Assembly (NCBI RefSeq): GCF_041146795.1 | Contig: NC_135173.1 | Location: 57,650,865 to 57,714,864 of the forward strand | Origin: Maylandia zebra | Taxonomy: Eukaryota > Chordata > Actinopteri > Cichliformes > Cichlidae | Length of the DNA: 64,000 bases | Direction: 5' to 3' | Part shown: positions 36,290 to 47,600 of the stretch, in pieces | Numbering within the stretch: the stretch's first letter is position 1 | Layout: each line of letters starts with the position of its first letter | Program-made: the position numbers and the translations under genes | Notes under the pieces: generated by a model | Databases searched by the model: none | Told to the model about the DNA's origin: nothing | Seen by the model: the letters and a program-made list of their open reading frames with translations, nothing else

Positions 36290-37420
36290 GTACAATTCTA
36301 CTGAGCTTGAAAGTCGAAGTCAGTATTTTAATTGACCACCTTTATGCTTCAACACAGCTTGAATTCTCTTAAGCAAGCCTTCTCGTAATTACTTTAACCT
36401 CCTACGACCCGAACTCTTCCACAGCATGCATTTTTAATTTCTCTTTGATATTTGGGCATATTGGGGCCCGATGAATGTAAAAACAAAGAATTACCAGTTT
36501 GTTTGTTTTTTACCTTATTTTTATTTTTAAGAAAAATAAGAGCCACATATGAGGATATTCGTTTAAAAGTATTTTGGTCTAAATAACCCAAAATGTGATG
36601 TCCACATATGTGGATGCCAGGGAGGTTAAGTAGTCTTTAGGAATGGTTCTCCAGCCTTCTTGAAGGACATTCCAAAGCTCTTTGGGTTTTGGCTGGCTTT
36701 GGTTCCATTTTCTGTCAAGATTATCCTGCACTGCTTTAATAATATTAGGACTGCGCTCTTGATCAATCCAAGACTAATACTAATACTAATGGTATTCCAG
36801 CTATCAAGGTATACGTTGAATGCAATAGCAGTGTGTCTGAGATCATTATTCAGCTGAAAAACAAAACTGTTGCCAGTCAGATGCTTCCAAGATAGTATTG
36901 CATAGTGGATCAAGATCTGATGGTATTTTTCTGCATTTATAATTTCATAAATTGTGACAAGATCCCCAACACACTGGGTGAAATGTAGTCCCAAAATATG
37001 TCAGAGCCACCATCAAGTTTTATAGATGCCCGTAGATACTCACTCTTCCACCTCCACGCATACCGACGATATCTACAGAGTCAGTGTTGCCATTAATTTC
37101 CAGTTTCCAGTTCTTGTGTAATTTTATTATATCTCAGCCTGTTTTCCAGTTTCTAAGTGACAGCCACCCTTCCACTGAAAGCATTTCTAATGAGGCTTCA
37201 GCGAACAGTAGATGGATCAACTGAAAGGCCAGATGCATCTCTCAGGTCTTGTGTCAGGTCTTTGCTGGAGTTTTTCCTATTTCGTAAGGACATGACTTTC
37301 AGATACCATTCATCTGCAATCGATAGTTTTGAAGGCCTGCCACTTCTTCTTTTGTCCTCTGCTTGTTCCGTTTCCTCAAATTGTTCACGACACACTGCAA
37401 ACCATGCTAACGTATGCGAG
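36290..37420 (-). mobile_element. Tc1-type transposon relic
   Basis: On the minus strand, 37395-37198 encodes SGRPSKLSIADEWYLKV and SSKDLTQDLRDASGLSVDPS, a Tc1 transposase N-terminal region. Further on (36994-36626) INAEKYHQILIHYAI and a decayed catalytic segment can be read. There the usual QQDND reads QLNND, so the second catalytic Asp is lost, and frameshifts follow. No sharp terminal repeats were identified. Confidence 0.85.
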
Positions 37421-37949
37421 AATATCTGACAGATATAAGTTTTTGGCTGATAAAAATCACCTTGCTGGTGAAAAAAAAATAGATTTTTTTTTTTTTTTTT
37501 TTTTACATCATCCGTTTCGTTTCCTGTTCCTATGTGACCATGATGAGTAAGATATTATTAACCCTGATTCTTGGGCCAGTCTGGGGAAGCAGAAAGGCAA
37601 CACTGAAAACAGAAACCCCCTTTTCAGGTAAATAAGAAGACTAAAGCCTTCAAAACCACTATTAAAGGAAACTTTGGAGGAAGTTGATGTCTTGCGTCAT
37701 AGGGACTGGAATCAAAATTAAGATTAGGGAAAATGAGTTTTCCCCAAAACTGGATTTCTCATTGCTGATTCTATCATATTGAACTGGTGCATAAAAATGT
37801 AACATGTTTTTATTTTTTGTTCAAACCACAGAAAATAAGCTGAAACGTTCACATATCCTATACATAAGTTACACATTGCTAAAAAGCAATCAAAGAAAAG
37901 ATTTATAACATAGCAAAGTTGAATATCTGAAAAATATGTTCCGTTATAC

Positions 37950-38310
37950 ACTCAGCACTTGGTTGTGGGCTCCTCTGCTGCAGAGTTTTTACTGGTCATG
38001 GTCAGCAAAACATTAGTAGTAGCTTTGGTACCGTGGGCACGTGCTGAGTCCTGTCAGAAAAGTAAAACTGGTTACTCCATACAGCTTTTCAGCAGCACAA
38101 AGTGCTCTCAAATCTTCTGGTAGATGGCTGCATTACATTTGGACTTGGTAAAACACAGTGGACCAAGCATCAGCAACACCAGCAGATGGATGGTTCCTCA
38201 GATTATCACAGACTGTGGAAACTTTAAACTTCAAACACCTTGAATCTGTGCTTTTCCACTCTTCCTCCAGAATCTAAGTTATCCCAAAATGCAAAGTTTA
38301 CTTTGACCTA
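37950..38310 (-). mobile_element. Second Tc1-type transposon relic
   Basis: The minus strand carries, in order, gaggaagagtgg, tttccacagtctgtgat, ccatctgctggtgtt and ggtccactgtgttttac, then gctgaccatgacc. This is the order in a common fish Tc1-type transposase gene of a family different from the one at 36290. It ends about 80 bp before the tor4a start. Confidence 0.65.
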
Positions 38311-38391
38311 AGTAGAAGACTTTGGACTACTGTGAACTTTTTAAGATGCACTGGTGTAGTTTCTTCAAAGTCCTTTATTTCCTCTCTGCAG

Positions 38392-41311
38392 ATGAGTGAC
38401 CGAGACAGCAGCATCTCTGCCTCTCAAACAGAGGGAGAATTCGAGGGAGAGATGGATGAAGAGCTTGAGGGAGACACGGAGATGGAAGAAGAGAAAAGTG
38501 AGAATGGGAGAGGCAGTCCGGCCCCCAGTCTCTCCAACATCTCCTCCACTCTGCGCGCCGTTATACGCATCAAACAGAAGTACCAAGCGATGAAGAAACG
38601 GCGTCAAGAGATGGCCCTGGGGGGCCAGTGTCCCCTCACAGGCGCCCCAGGACGAACCAGCCCCAAAATCTTCACCTTTGATGGAATCACCCCCACTGCT
38701 TTCTCCTCTCCATCATCCAGCATCCCACAGAGGAAGAAGAGGAGGAAGAAGAAACGGGTGTTGTTTCCTGAAGGAGGGAGACGAAGGGCTGCACCAAAGC
38801 AGGACCGCAGCCGAGCCAAATATTGCCTGTATCTGCTCTTTGCCATCGTCTTTCTCCAGGTAAATAAATAACAACACATTTTCCAACAAGTGGTGGAATG
38901 CTTCTCTAATGTGCTCCTCTGACCTTTTTCTGGTGCCATTAAGAATTTGATTTACAAAAACATTGAATGAATGAATGAATAGCTTCCATTATTATGACTC
39001 ATCTCTTGCTAGTCTGCTTCTTTTGTCGCCAGCTACAGTATAAATAGGGAGGGCGGGAAAATTGTGCTATCTTCAGCTCATGTGTATGATTAAATATAGA
39101 CCTTCTACTTGCTCAGTCATGTCCTAATTCATTCAGACGAGAAATACAACATGCCATGAATCAGTCTAAGGTGTGTTCATCTTTGAGGAACCTTGAGGCA
39201 CTGTTCAGCAGAGATTGGTTAATCCAGCCGTCACCGAGCTGCTTTATTGTCACGTGTATCTTGCAGCTTTGTTTATGGTTTATTTTGCCATTTCAAATGT
39301 AAATATTTAAAACTGGTCCAAGTGTATTTCCTGTTCTAGTTTGCCAAAGTGAGAAGCTGGGCGGAAATCACTCTCAGCTGTTTGCCGTATAACTCCAAGG
39401 AGATAATCTGTATATCAGTATATTTATATATTTCTAAAGATATACAGTCATGCCAAAAAGAACATTTTCACAAAACGCCATATAGTCCTGTGAATGTAGT
39501 ATTTATACAGTAGTATGCTTGCTGAAATTTGGATACTCTATAAAAAACACATATTTGGTGGAGTGAAATTGAGGTTTAAAAACTGTAAGAAATATGGTCC
39601 CTTCGAGGACATAGCCACACACCTCACTGTCTAATCACCCTGCATATTTAATACTTTACTTAGTGCAGAAATATTATTATTAACAGTTTAATTTCAAAAT
39701 TAAATAATTCTGTATACTATTAATTAAATTGGATTCATGACGTTAGCAGTAGACTGGCTGCTACGCAGAACTTTTCTGCTTAAACACTCAAAGTAGAACA
39801 GCTGTCATTCAAACATGCATTCCTATCTAAAGATTCACACTGATGAATACATCAGGAGCAACTTTGGATTCAGTATCCTTGGGCAAGATAATCAATCTAG
39901 AACAACTATAGTCTTCTGTTAAGCAGATGATGTGCTTTGCCTCCTGAGCAACAGGCACCCCTACTTTCACTTCGTAACACTTCATAACGCATGCGTCTGT
40001 AAACGTGTCAGTTATTTCTTCCCCAACACAGCAGTGAGATTGTGTTTTACCTTTGGCAAAATTTGAATTGCTAATATATGAATTGATCTAGTACAATAAA
40101 CTGTGTAACACACCAGGAAATTGGGGGTTTTCTTTTGTTTTCAATAAGAAGATGTTTTTTTTAAACTGTATATTCTGACATATCTGGAAGTTTAATGATT
40201 GAAATTCAACAAGTTTATTAGCATTATATTCTACATTTATTTAAGTACACAATTGTTCTTCTTTTTAAAACCTTCTGAAGTTTCACTTTATATGTAATAC
40301 TGTCTATATAAAGGTTCAAGGACTGCAGATGAGTCTAAAATAATTCTTTGTTTTCAGTGTTCTTGGTCCAAGGAGTGCATCCATTTTTAATGAATCCTCG
40401 AAATGCCCCTGCACTCGGCTATATTCTTAATAGCTGTGGTTTGTTTCTTTCAGGTCTACAACGCCATAGAGAACCTGGATGACCACGTTCTTAGATATGA
40501 CCTGGAGGGATTAGAGAAGACACTGAGGAGGGAAGTGTTTGGGCAGCAGGGAGCTGTGGAGAGCCTGCTGTCCCACCTGAAGGACTACCTGTCTACCTAC
40601 GTCCACAACAAGCCTCTGGTGGTATCCCTGCACGGCCCGACCGGGGTAGGTAAGAGCCACCTGGGACGCCTACTGGCCGGACATTTCCGCTCCGTGGTGG
40701 GTGACACGCTTGTGCTGCAGTACTATGTGCTCCACCACTGCCCCCAGGAGGCGAACGCCCTGCAGTGTGCCAGTGACCTCTCAGCTCAAATCTCGGAGAT
40801 GGTGGAACGAGCCGAGGAGGAGGAGAAAATTCCGCTCTTCATCTTCGACGAGGCAGAGCACATGCACCACGAGATCCTAGACACGCTGTTGCAGCTCGTG
40901 TCCTCCAACCAGTCCAATGAATACCTGAATGCTATTTACCTGTTTCTAAGCAACCTGGGTCATGCACACATCACCAAACATATGCTGCACAACTCTTCGA
41001 GTATTTCCATGGCGATGACAGCATCAGGTCGTCATAGCAATCTGGTAAAAGAGCTGACTCCTATTTTACGTAGCATGCTGGAAGAGCTTCACCCGCTTTG
41101 GACAGAGGCTGATATCTTACCTCTCAGTCTTTTGGAGAAAGGTCACGTAATGGAGTGCTTCCTGGACGAAATTACTCGAGAGGGATTCTACCCGGATCAT
41201 GCTAACATAGAGCGGCTTGCGGGGGAGATTGAATACTACCCTGCAGTAGGGGGGCACGAATATTCCCAGACAGGCTGCAAGCAAGTGGTGGCTAAAGTCA
41301 ACCTGCTGTGA
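38392..41311 (+). CDS. tor4a: Torsin-4A (torsin family AAA+ ATPase)
   Basis: Two coding exons, 38392-38859 and 40454-41311, give 441 residues (human TOR4A 423). The ATG lies directly after a polypyrimidine-CAG acceptor, so the 5' UTR is probably on upstream exon(s). The N-terminal ~135 residues are acidic then basic and low-complexity, with a KKRRKKKR-type run before a single hydrophobic segment near 140-156 (LYLLFAIVFLQ), fitting a membrane-anchored protein without a cleaved signal peptide. The AAA+ domain follows: NAIENLDD at 159-166, Walker A GPTGVGKS at 217-224, Walker B IFDEAEHM, and the torsin C-terminus TGCKQVVAKVNLL. Human TOR4A shares the same landmarks. Torsins act in the ER/nuclear-envelope lumen with LAP1/LULL1 cofactors; the specific TOR4A function is poorly defined. 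The 1594-bp intron splits FLQ from VYNAI. The 3' end converges on vdac3. Confidence 0.95.
39835..39970 (-). repeat. tRNA-derived SINE fragment
   Basis: Contains catcaggagcaactttggat then tcagtatccttgggcaagat, the minus-strand middle of the same SINE family as at 49300 and 57270. It lies in the tor4a intron. Confidence 0.55.
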
Positions 41312-44300
41312 CATGCTCTTGTTTGCATTCTTTTAAACATGGAGAAAAAGGATTGAATTTACAATTATGAAACTTGAATGACACGATTCAAAGCCAACGC
41401 TTTTAAGAGTGGTTTTGTAAGAATGTAATAAAAAAAATTCACACACAAAAAGGTGGGGATATTAAACTTTGTTGGGGGAAACAAGGAATAAATTTGGTGA
41501 ACACTAAAAATGCGGCAGGTAGTCCCTGAAGGGTGGGTTCACCCAGTGTACATAAATAAAAGATGATTTAAGTTCCCTGTTGTTGTATCTCCCAAATACC
41601 TCTGAATAGCTGCATAGAAACAGGAGAACACCTAGACATCAGTACAGTGCTGGTTCACAGAGGATATTTCAGTAACTCCAGGGACAGTTCACCTAGCACT
41701 ACCAGTAAGTAAAATGTAACTGTCTAATTAAACCAATCCAAACACTTAATGAACTGGCACAAAGGTATGTTCAGACATTCAGACACTGCTAAGAGTTTCT
41801 GGTTTGACCACCTTGACATTTGGAGCAGACACAAAAGAATCTGGGAGGATAAATCCCACTGACTGTTCTTCTGTATACATAAATCAGGCCTGGGCTGTGG
41901 TCGAAACCCTCAGTTATTGGACTGTGCTTTAAATCAGGCTCCAAATTCTCACCTCTAGCAGCACAATACGAATGCCCCCGGCCGTCCCTCTTAATCATGG
42001 CCCCAGTTCAGAGAGAAAACCCACAAAACAGAACCGGAGTCCTATTCCATTATTCCTAGCTGTCCCTTGCCTACAGATTGAGTATCAGTCAGTGTCTGTT
42101 ACACTCATGGTGAATTTTTTTAATTGATTTTTAAATGTGGGGCATTATAAAAGCAGCTCTATCTAGTCATGAATGCTAATAAAGAAAAACAAGTGAAGGA
42201 TATACACCTTACTAATGGTCTTTTGTGGTATTGAGAAATCTCCTGGATAAGGTTAATAACATGCACTGGAGCTGTGTAAAATTAATATTCACTCATTTAT
42301 GAAGGAGGAAGTTCATAATGCAAAAGTTACTAATACCTATTACAGGATGTTCACAGGATGTGTGACAGATAATGCAAGACAGCGCAAGAGCACATGGTAG
42401 CAAAGTGTCTTTGAAGGCAATCAATATATTTGAAGTCTGGTCTCTGGTAGGGTCATCCAAACAAAGACAGCACAGATGGGCATCACCATATATGTTAAAT
42501 TGGACCCATTATATTTTTCCTTATTTTCTTTTATATATTAATATTTTATTTATTTTCATTATTTCATTATTTTTATTTTACTTATACTATATATAAATTC
42601 CCTATATATAATACACACCCAGTTACATTGGAGGATGATCATACTAAATGTATTTGCATAAAATGACATCAATGTAGTGCTCTAAATGCTCTTTCTGTTT
42701 TTTTCCTGCTCTTCTTGCTTCTGATGTTAATTAGAATTGGTATGGGAAGACAACTTTGAATGGGAAGGAGCTAAAAACCTCTTGTTCCAGACAGTGGAAG
42801 AATTGAGGGGCTCCACCAAAGCCCAGCACAAGTAAACCGTGAATCATGTAAAGGTACTAAATCAAAGTACAAGAACTTGCTAGTACCTGGGTGGAAATGA
42901 CCATATTGTTTAAGGTATCTTTCAGTCCAATTGATATCAACTTTATGTGCAGAATTTACTTTAAACACCAACACTATTCTTCTTGATGCAAGTGCAACTT
43001 TAAAAGAATATTTTTATACTTTAAGAAATCTGTTTTCTTCTCAACAGACATGGCACGAAGGATAGCACATAACATTTGTTATGAAGCTAGTGGCACAAAC
43101 TAGCTAGCTCAGTTTAGCAATAAGGTGGCTACAGATTAACAACTAGCTTAACAGCCCCATGTAAAGATAATTGCTTTAAATTATAAGGAACAATAAGCTA
43201 TCACGTATAATTACATAAGATAGATTTTGTTATTAACATTCATGTCATGTGTGGTAATGGTAGTAAGGGTACATGTATTTTGGCCTGACAACTGTTACAA
43301 GCTTCTCTATTAGGGTATGTAATGGCAAAGAAAATGACTCCTACATTTAAGTTAGATCCAATCTTCACTTGTCATTTAGATCTTTAAAATCCCAAGATAG
43401 TAAAAGTCATGCTCAGCTCAGCTACAGCTACAGAAGCCTGGCCACCACTGCACTGTAAGAGCAATATAATACTAAATACTGAAGGCATTAATTGAGACAA
43501 AGAATTCAATTCATTAATAGGTGCTGTTTTCCCATTTTTTTTTATTATTAGAGTTCTCTTAGTTTACACTGGAAAAAATGAGGTACTGTGTCTATGTGAC
43601 AAAGAAAAGAAAGTCTCATAATAATAATAATAATAATAATGACAACACAAGATGAAAAAGAAACATTCTGATGCAGGATTTCCAACCAAAGTAACAGGAC
43701 AGACATCTGGGGACACAACACTCCTCAAGTGTTTCGACTGGAATTACTTGGAGGACAAGCACCTGTACTTTAATATACAGAGCTTAAGAGTGGAGATAGT
43801 TTTGAAGACACGATCACTGACAGCAACGAGTGAGGTCCCCGAGCAACATGAGGAAACAGCTGGCAGTCAAGTTAAGATAACTGGTGCCTCTGAGATACAG
43901 AAGCAAAATAGCCTCACTTTCATTGTAACCGTTGAGCTGAGACAGATAGATGAAAACAACACTGTAGAAATGTAAAAACACAAACAAACCCAAAGAGCTA
44001 CCAGAAGATTCCATTATGTTGATTTCACCTACCAAAAACAGAAGTCACAAAGGGCTAAAAAAGCATTTTGAGACATGTGCAAGAATAGATCTAACATCGT
44101 TCATGTCGTCATTCCAGAAATCGGTCTTTAACTTCATCCACCACTACTTCAATATTTAATGATATGTGTTGTATGAAAACAATGACATGGATTAAATAGT
44201 CCTTGGATTGCAGCAAAAAAAGCCAAAACCGTTCAAATGGATACAAAAATAAAGCAACGACACTCTGCACCTCTTTTAACCAAGCAAATAAGCTTTAAGC

Positions 44301-44679
44301 TCTGCATCCAACCCTTCATTTGACATGCTTTTAGGAATGCAGTAATAACTCAGTACTGAAGCTTTAAATGAGCTACACATGTACACCAACAACTACTTCA
44401 TTCAAGACCTACAGGGAAATAAATAGTTATTTCAAACGCCATAAAAACAATTCTCCACAACTATGCACCGCCAGTTTCAGGATCAGCCACACAACTTTTT
44501 AAGCATAATGCTAAGACTTGACTATTACTGTCAGAAATGCTCATCAGAAGTATGAACAAGGGAGGGGTGTGTGAGGGAGAGTCCAGAGACAAGAGAAGGA
44601 GACAAGTTATCGTGATAGGAGGGTGCCGAAAACTAAGTGCTGAAGTGGGCTTCTTCTTCTTTATTGGTAGGTTTCGTGT
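41312..44679. other. Convergent tor4a-vdac3 intergenic region
   Basis: AATAAA words after the tor4a stop occur near 41427, 41487 and 41555. For vdac3, the minus-strand AATAAA nearest the stop is at about 44659-44664. An (ATA)n tract lies at 43619-43641. No gene or clear transposon was recognised. Confidence 0.6.
43619..43641. repeat. (ATA)n microsatellite
   Basis: Uninterrupted trinucleotide run. Confidence 0.85.
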
Positions 44680-47600
44680 TTACGCTTCAACCTCGAAGCC
44701 CATGCCGACTTTGTGTCCGCCGGCGTTGAAGTTCTTGCCATCAATGAGAGCTGAGAGGGTGACCTTAACACCTGCACAGACACAGTCATAACGTTGTAGA
44801 TACACTTTCAATTTTAGACCTGTTCAAAAAAGTTGACATGGGGGCACGAGTATCAGTGCGTCTATCCTATCCTAACTATCCTATATAAGTGTGTGGTGTA
44901 AATTTCAAAGCACATGGTTTGCCCCTTCTTGCTTGATCAAGATCTTAACTCCTGAATTTCTTAGTCAAGGTTGCCCTCACAAGCTTCAAATTTTCGATCG
45001 ACTGAAACGGGTTAAAATAAAAACATTTTGTACAACCAAACAAGTTGTTATGCTGTGTAACATGTAAATAAAACAAAGTGCAATGACTTGCAAACATCAT
45101 AAACTCATATTTTATTCACACTAGAACATTAAAAAAACACAAACATTTCAAATGTTTACATTTTACTATTTCATGAAAACTATTAGCTTTTAATTTAGTG
45201 GCAGCCATACATTTCAAAATAGCTGGGACAAGAGCAAAAGGTCAATAACATGAGTATGGGGGTATGGGTATAAAGAGAGCATTTCAGAGAGCTAGAGTTT
45301 CTAAGAAGTAAAGACAGGGAGATATTTGAGTCTGCGGGGGAAAAAAAGTTGATATTCAGAATATTTTTAGAATAATGTACTTTAATTTTACGTTAAGATG
45401 TAATATATAATTGTGAAGACTTTGAATATCTCAGGATCTAAAATGCACCATTAACAGGGAAAGTTCTATGGTTTTAGTAAACAGACAAGATCTTTTACAG
45501 GGAAGAGCGTTCATGGTTCAGACAGTGCTAAACTCCATACTGTATATGTTACAGGAGCATGGCTTCATATTCGAAGATTCTAGCTGCTTAACTGGCCTGT
45601 CTGCAGTCTAGATCTTAAACCATAGGTGTCAAACTCTGGCCCGCGGTCCAAATTTGGCCCGCAGCCTAATTACATTTGGCCCGCGAAGCCATACCAAATT
45701 ACTATTAGAGCTGGCCTACTGGTATTATACAGCTAATATATATATTGTTTAGTATTAAGCTTTGCTTGTTCCATATTCAGTTTTTCAGCAAAACTTATTT
45801 GAGTCCATAAGAAAAGATTCATTCTTATATCTGGAGGAAGATTTTTTTTTCAATAAATATTAATGTTAGCCCGTGACTTTGTTCCAGTTTTGAATTTTGG
45901 CCCACTGTGTATTTGAGTTTGACACCCCTGCCTTAAACCAACTAAAAATATTTGGTGCATCACAATCTGTTGTTTGCTTAGAATCATATATGCAACAAGA
46001 ATATGAAAACATTCCCCTCGCAAATGTCCAGCAACTGGTTTCCTCATTATCTAGACATTAACGTACTACTGTGTTACTGCCATCAAATTCATTATGACCT
46101 ATTTTTTTTCTTAGAATTTTTATACCAAACTTAGTTTAAACAAGTGATTTTTTTTACTTTCTATTCTGAATAAAAATTCAGTTTGTGAGATTTGCAAGTC
46201 ATGGATTTACATATTATATACCATTGTATTGTATGGTCTTTACCTTACAATATAAAGCGCCTTGAGGCAACTGCTGTTGTAAATGGTGCGACATAAATAA
46301 AATTGAATTTAATTGAAAAATATCAGTTTTTTTGGAAATGGGGTTGTATTTTTAAACAACCAAGATCTTCCTGTGTAGGTTGGGAAAGTATTTTGCTGGG
46401 TGCCAATGGCACAGTTGAGGAAGGTAACTCACCTGGTCGAAGGCTCTGGGTGTAGCCTATTCCGATCAGACTGGCATTGTTCACTTTGGCCTGTAGGGGA
46501 AACATGACAAGGCGTCAGACACAACAGCACAACGGTTTGTGAGAATATGCTTCAGCAACAGTGCATGTGAATGTGAAGAGTCAGTCCTCACAGACAGAGA
46601 GGCATCTTTGTCCAGCTTGTATTTGGCAGCAATGCCGAAACGAGTGTTGTTGCTGCCAGCTGTCCAGGCCAGAGTAACCGCTGTCTCCAACTCGTCATTT
46701 ACCTTTTGGTAGATGGAGCCGCCAAACTCAGTCCCGTCATTACTGAGAGAGAACAGACATTTATTTACTTAAGCAAACAGAAGTCTATCCTGCAGACCAG
46801 TCTCCAAATTATAAATTCATCCCTCTTTGTATTCCACTTATGACAACCCATAATGAAATTAGTAACTGATGCCCAAAAATGTGTTTTAGGTCACTGGGAC
46901 AATTTGCCACTAAATTCAAATCAGTTCCAAGTGAACATTTCCATGAGAAAAGTCTGGTTCGAGATGGGAGGAGACACAAATCCTGTGGGGTAGTTGCTCT
47001 TGGGGTAGAAGGGTAGAGGGGTAGAAGCAAATCAAGTCCAATATGAGGATATTCTGTCTGTGGGTTTGAACAACCTTTAAAAAAAATGCTTCCACCCAGC
47101 AGGTTTTTGTGCAGAGCTTTGACTACAGCAACAGAAGCTAGATATGTGATGCCCATGATTTGAAAAGCAACAAAGCATCTTCACAAACTGTTTATGTACG
47201 TATGTAAAATCACTCACACATTGGTGTGAAGCTGGAAGTCCCCGGCCCTGTATCCGAGTGCAAAGTTGTTCTGAGCCAGTTTGGATTTGGCCGTATCAAA
47301 GGCCATCTGATAGCCTGCCAGCCAGCCTTCATAGCCCAACACAGCAGAAGCGTGGATGATGGGACCCTCAAAGTCAACATCGCAGCCAATATTCATATAG
47401 TCACGCTTGTAGCCAGTCTTGAGCTTGCCACTCTTCTTGCTGAAAAGTTGGTTAATCACAGTGATGAGCCATTAAAATACCAAAACCAATGACAACAATA
47501 AATTCCAACTTATCTGGAAACAATATGATGTATTGAATTCCCAGATCACACAGCTCCATGCTGTTAAAAAACTATTTAAACCACATGAATGAGCCACACT

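Larger units (their letters stand above)
31083..38391. other. brap-tor4a intergenic region
   Basis: About 7.3 kb with no coding exon recognised. AATAAA words that could serve brap lie near 32405 and 32963. The stretch holds a 13-bp perfect hairpin (32217-32249), a short repeat tail (33650-33722), exon-like segments near 34080-34318 and two Tc1-type relics. Confidence 0.65.
45031..46351 (+). mobile_element. Tc1-type transposon relic with two nested insertions
   Basis: Left end tacaaccaaacaagttgtta and right end ttttttggaaatggggttgta correspond to the terminal repeats of a widespread fish Tc1-type element. Inside, agagcatttcagagagctag and gaagactttgaatatctcag follow its order, and 45584-45616 encodes [11 protein letters not shown], a decayed form of the NWPxxSPDLN motif. 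It is interrupted by the hAT element 45622-45931 and the repeat tail 46228-46316. It occupies a vdac3 intron. Confidence 0.8.

Noticed and set aside
38332..38391. Upstream in-frame ATG extending tor4a by 20 residues
   Set aside because: The extension reads through a polypyrimidine tract and CAG acceptor directly before the ATG at 38392; MSDRDSSIS is the better start.
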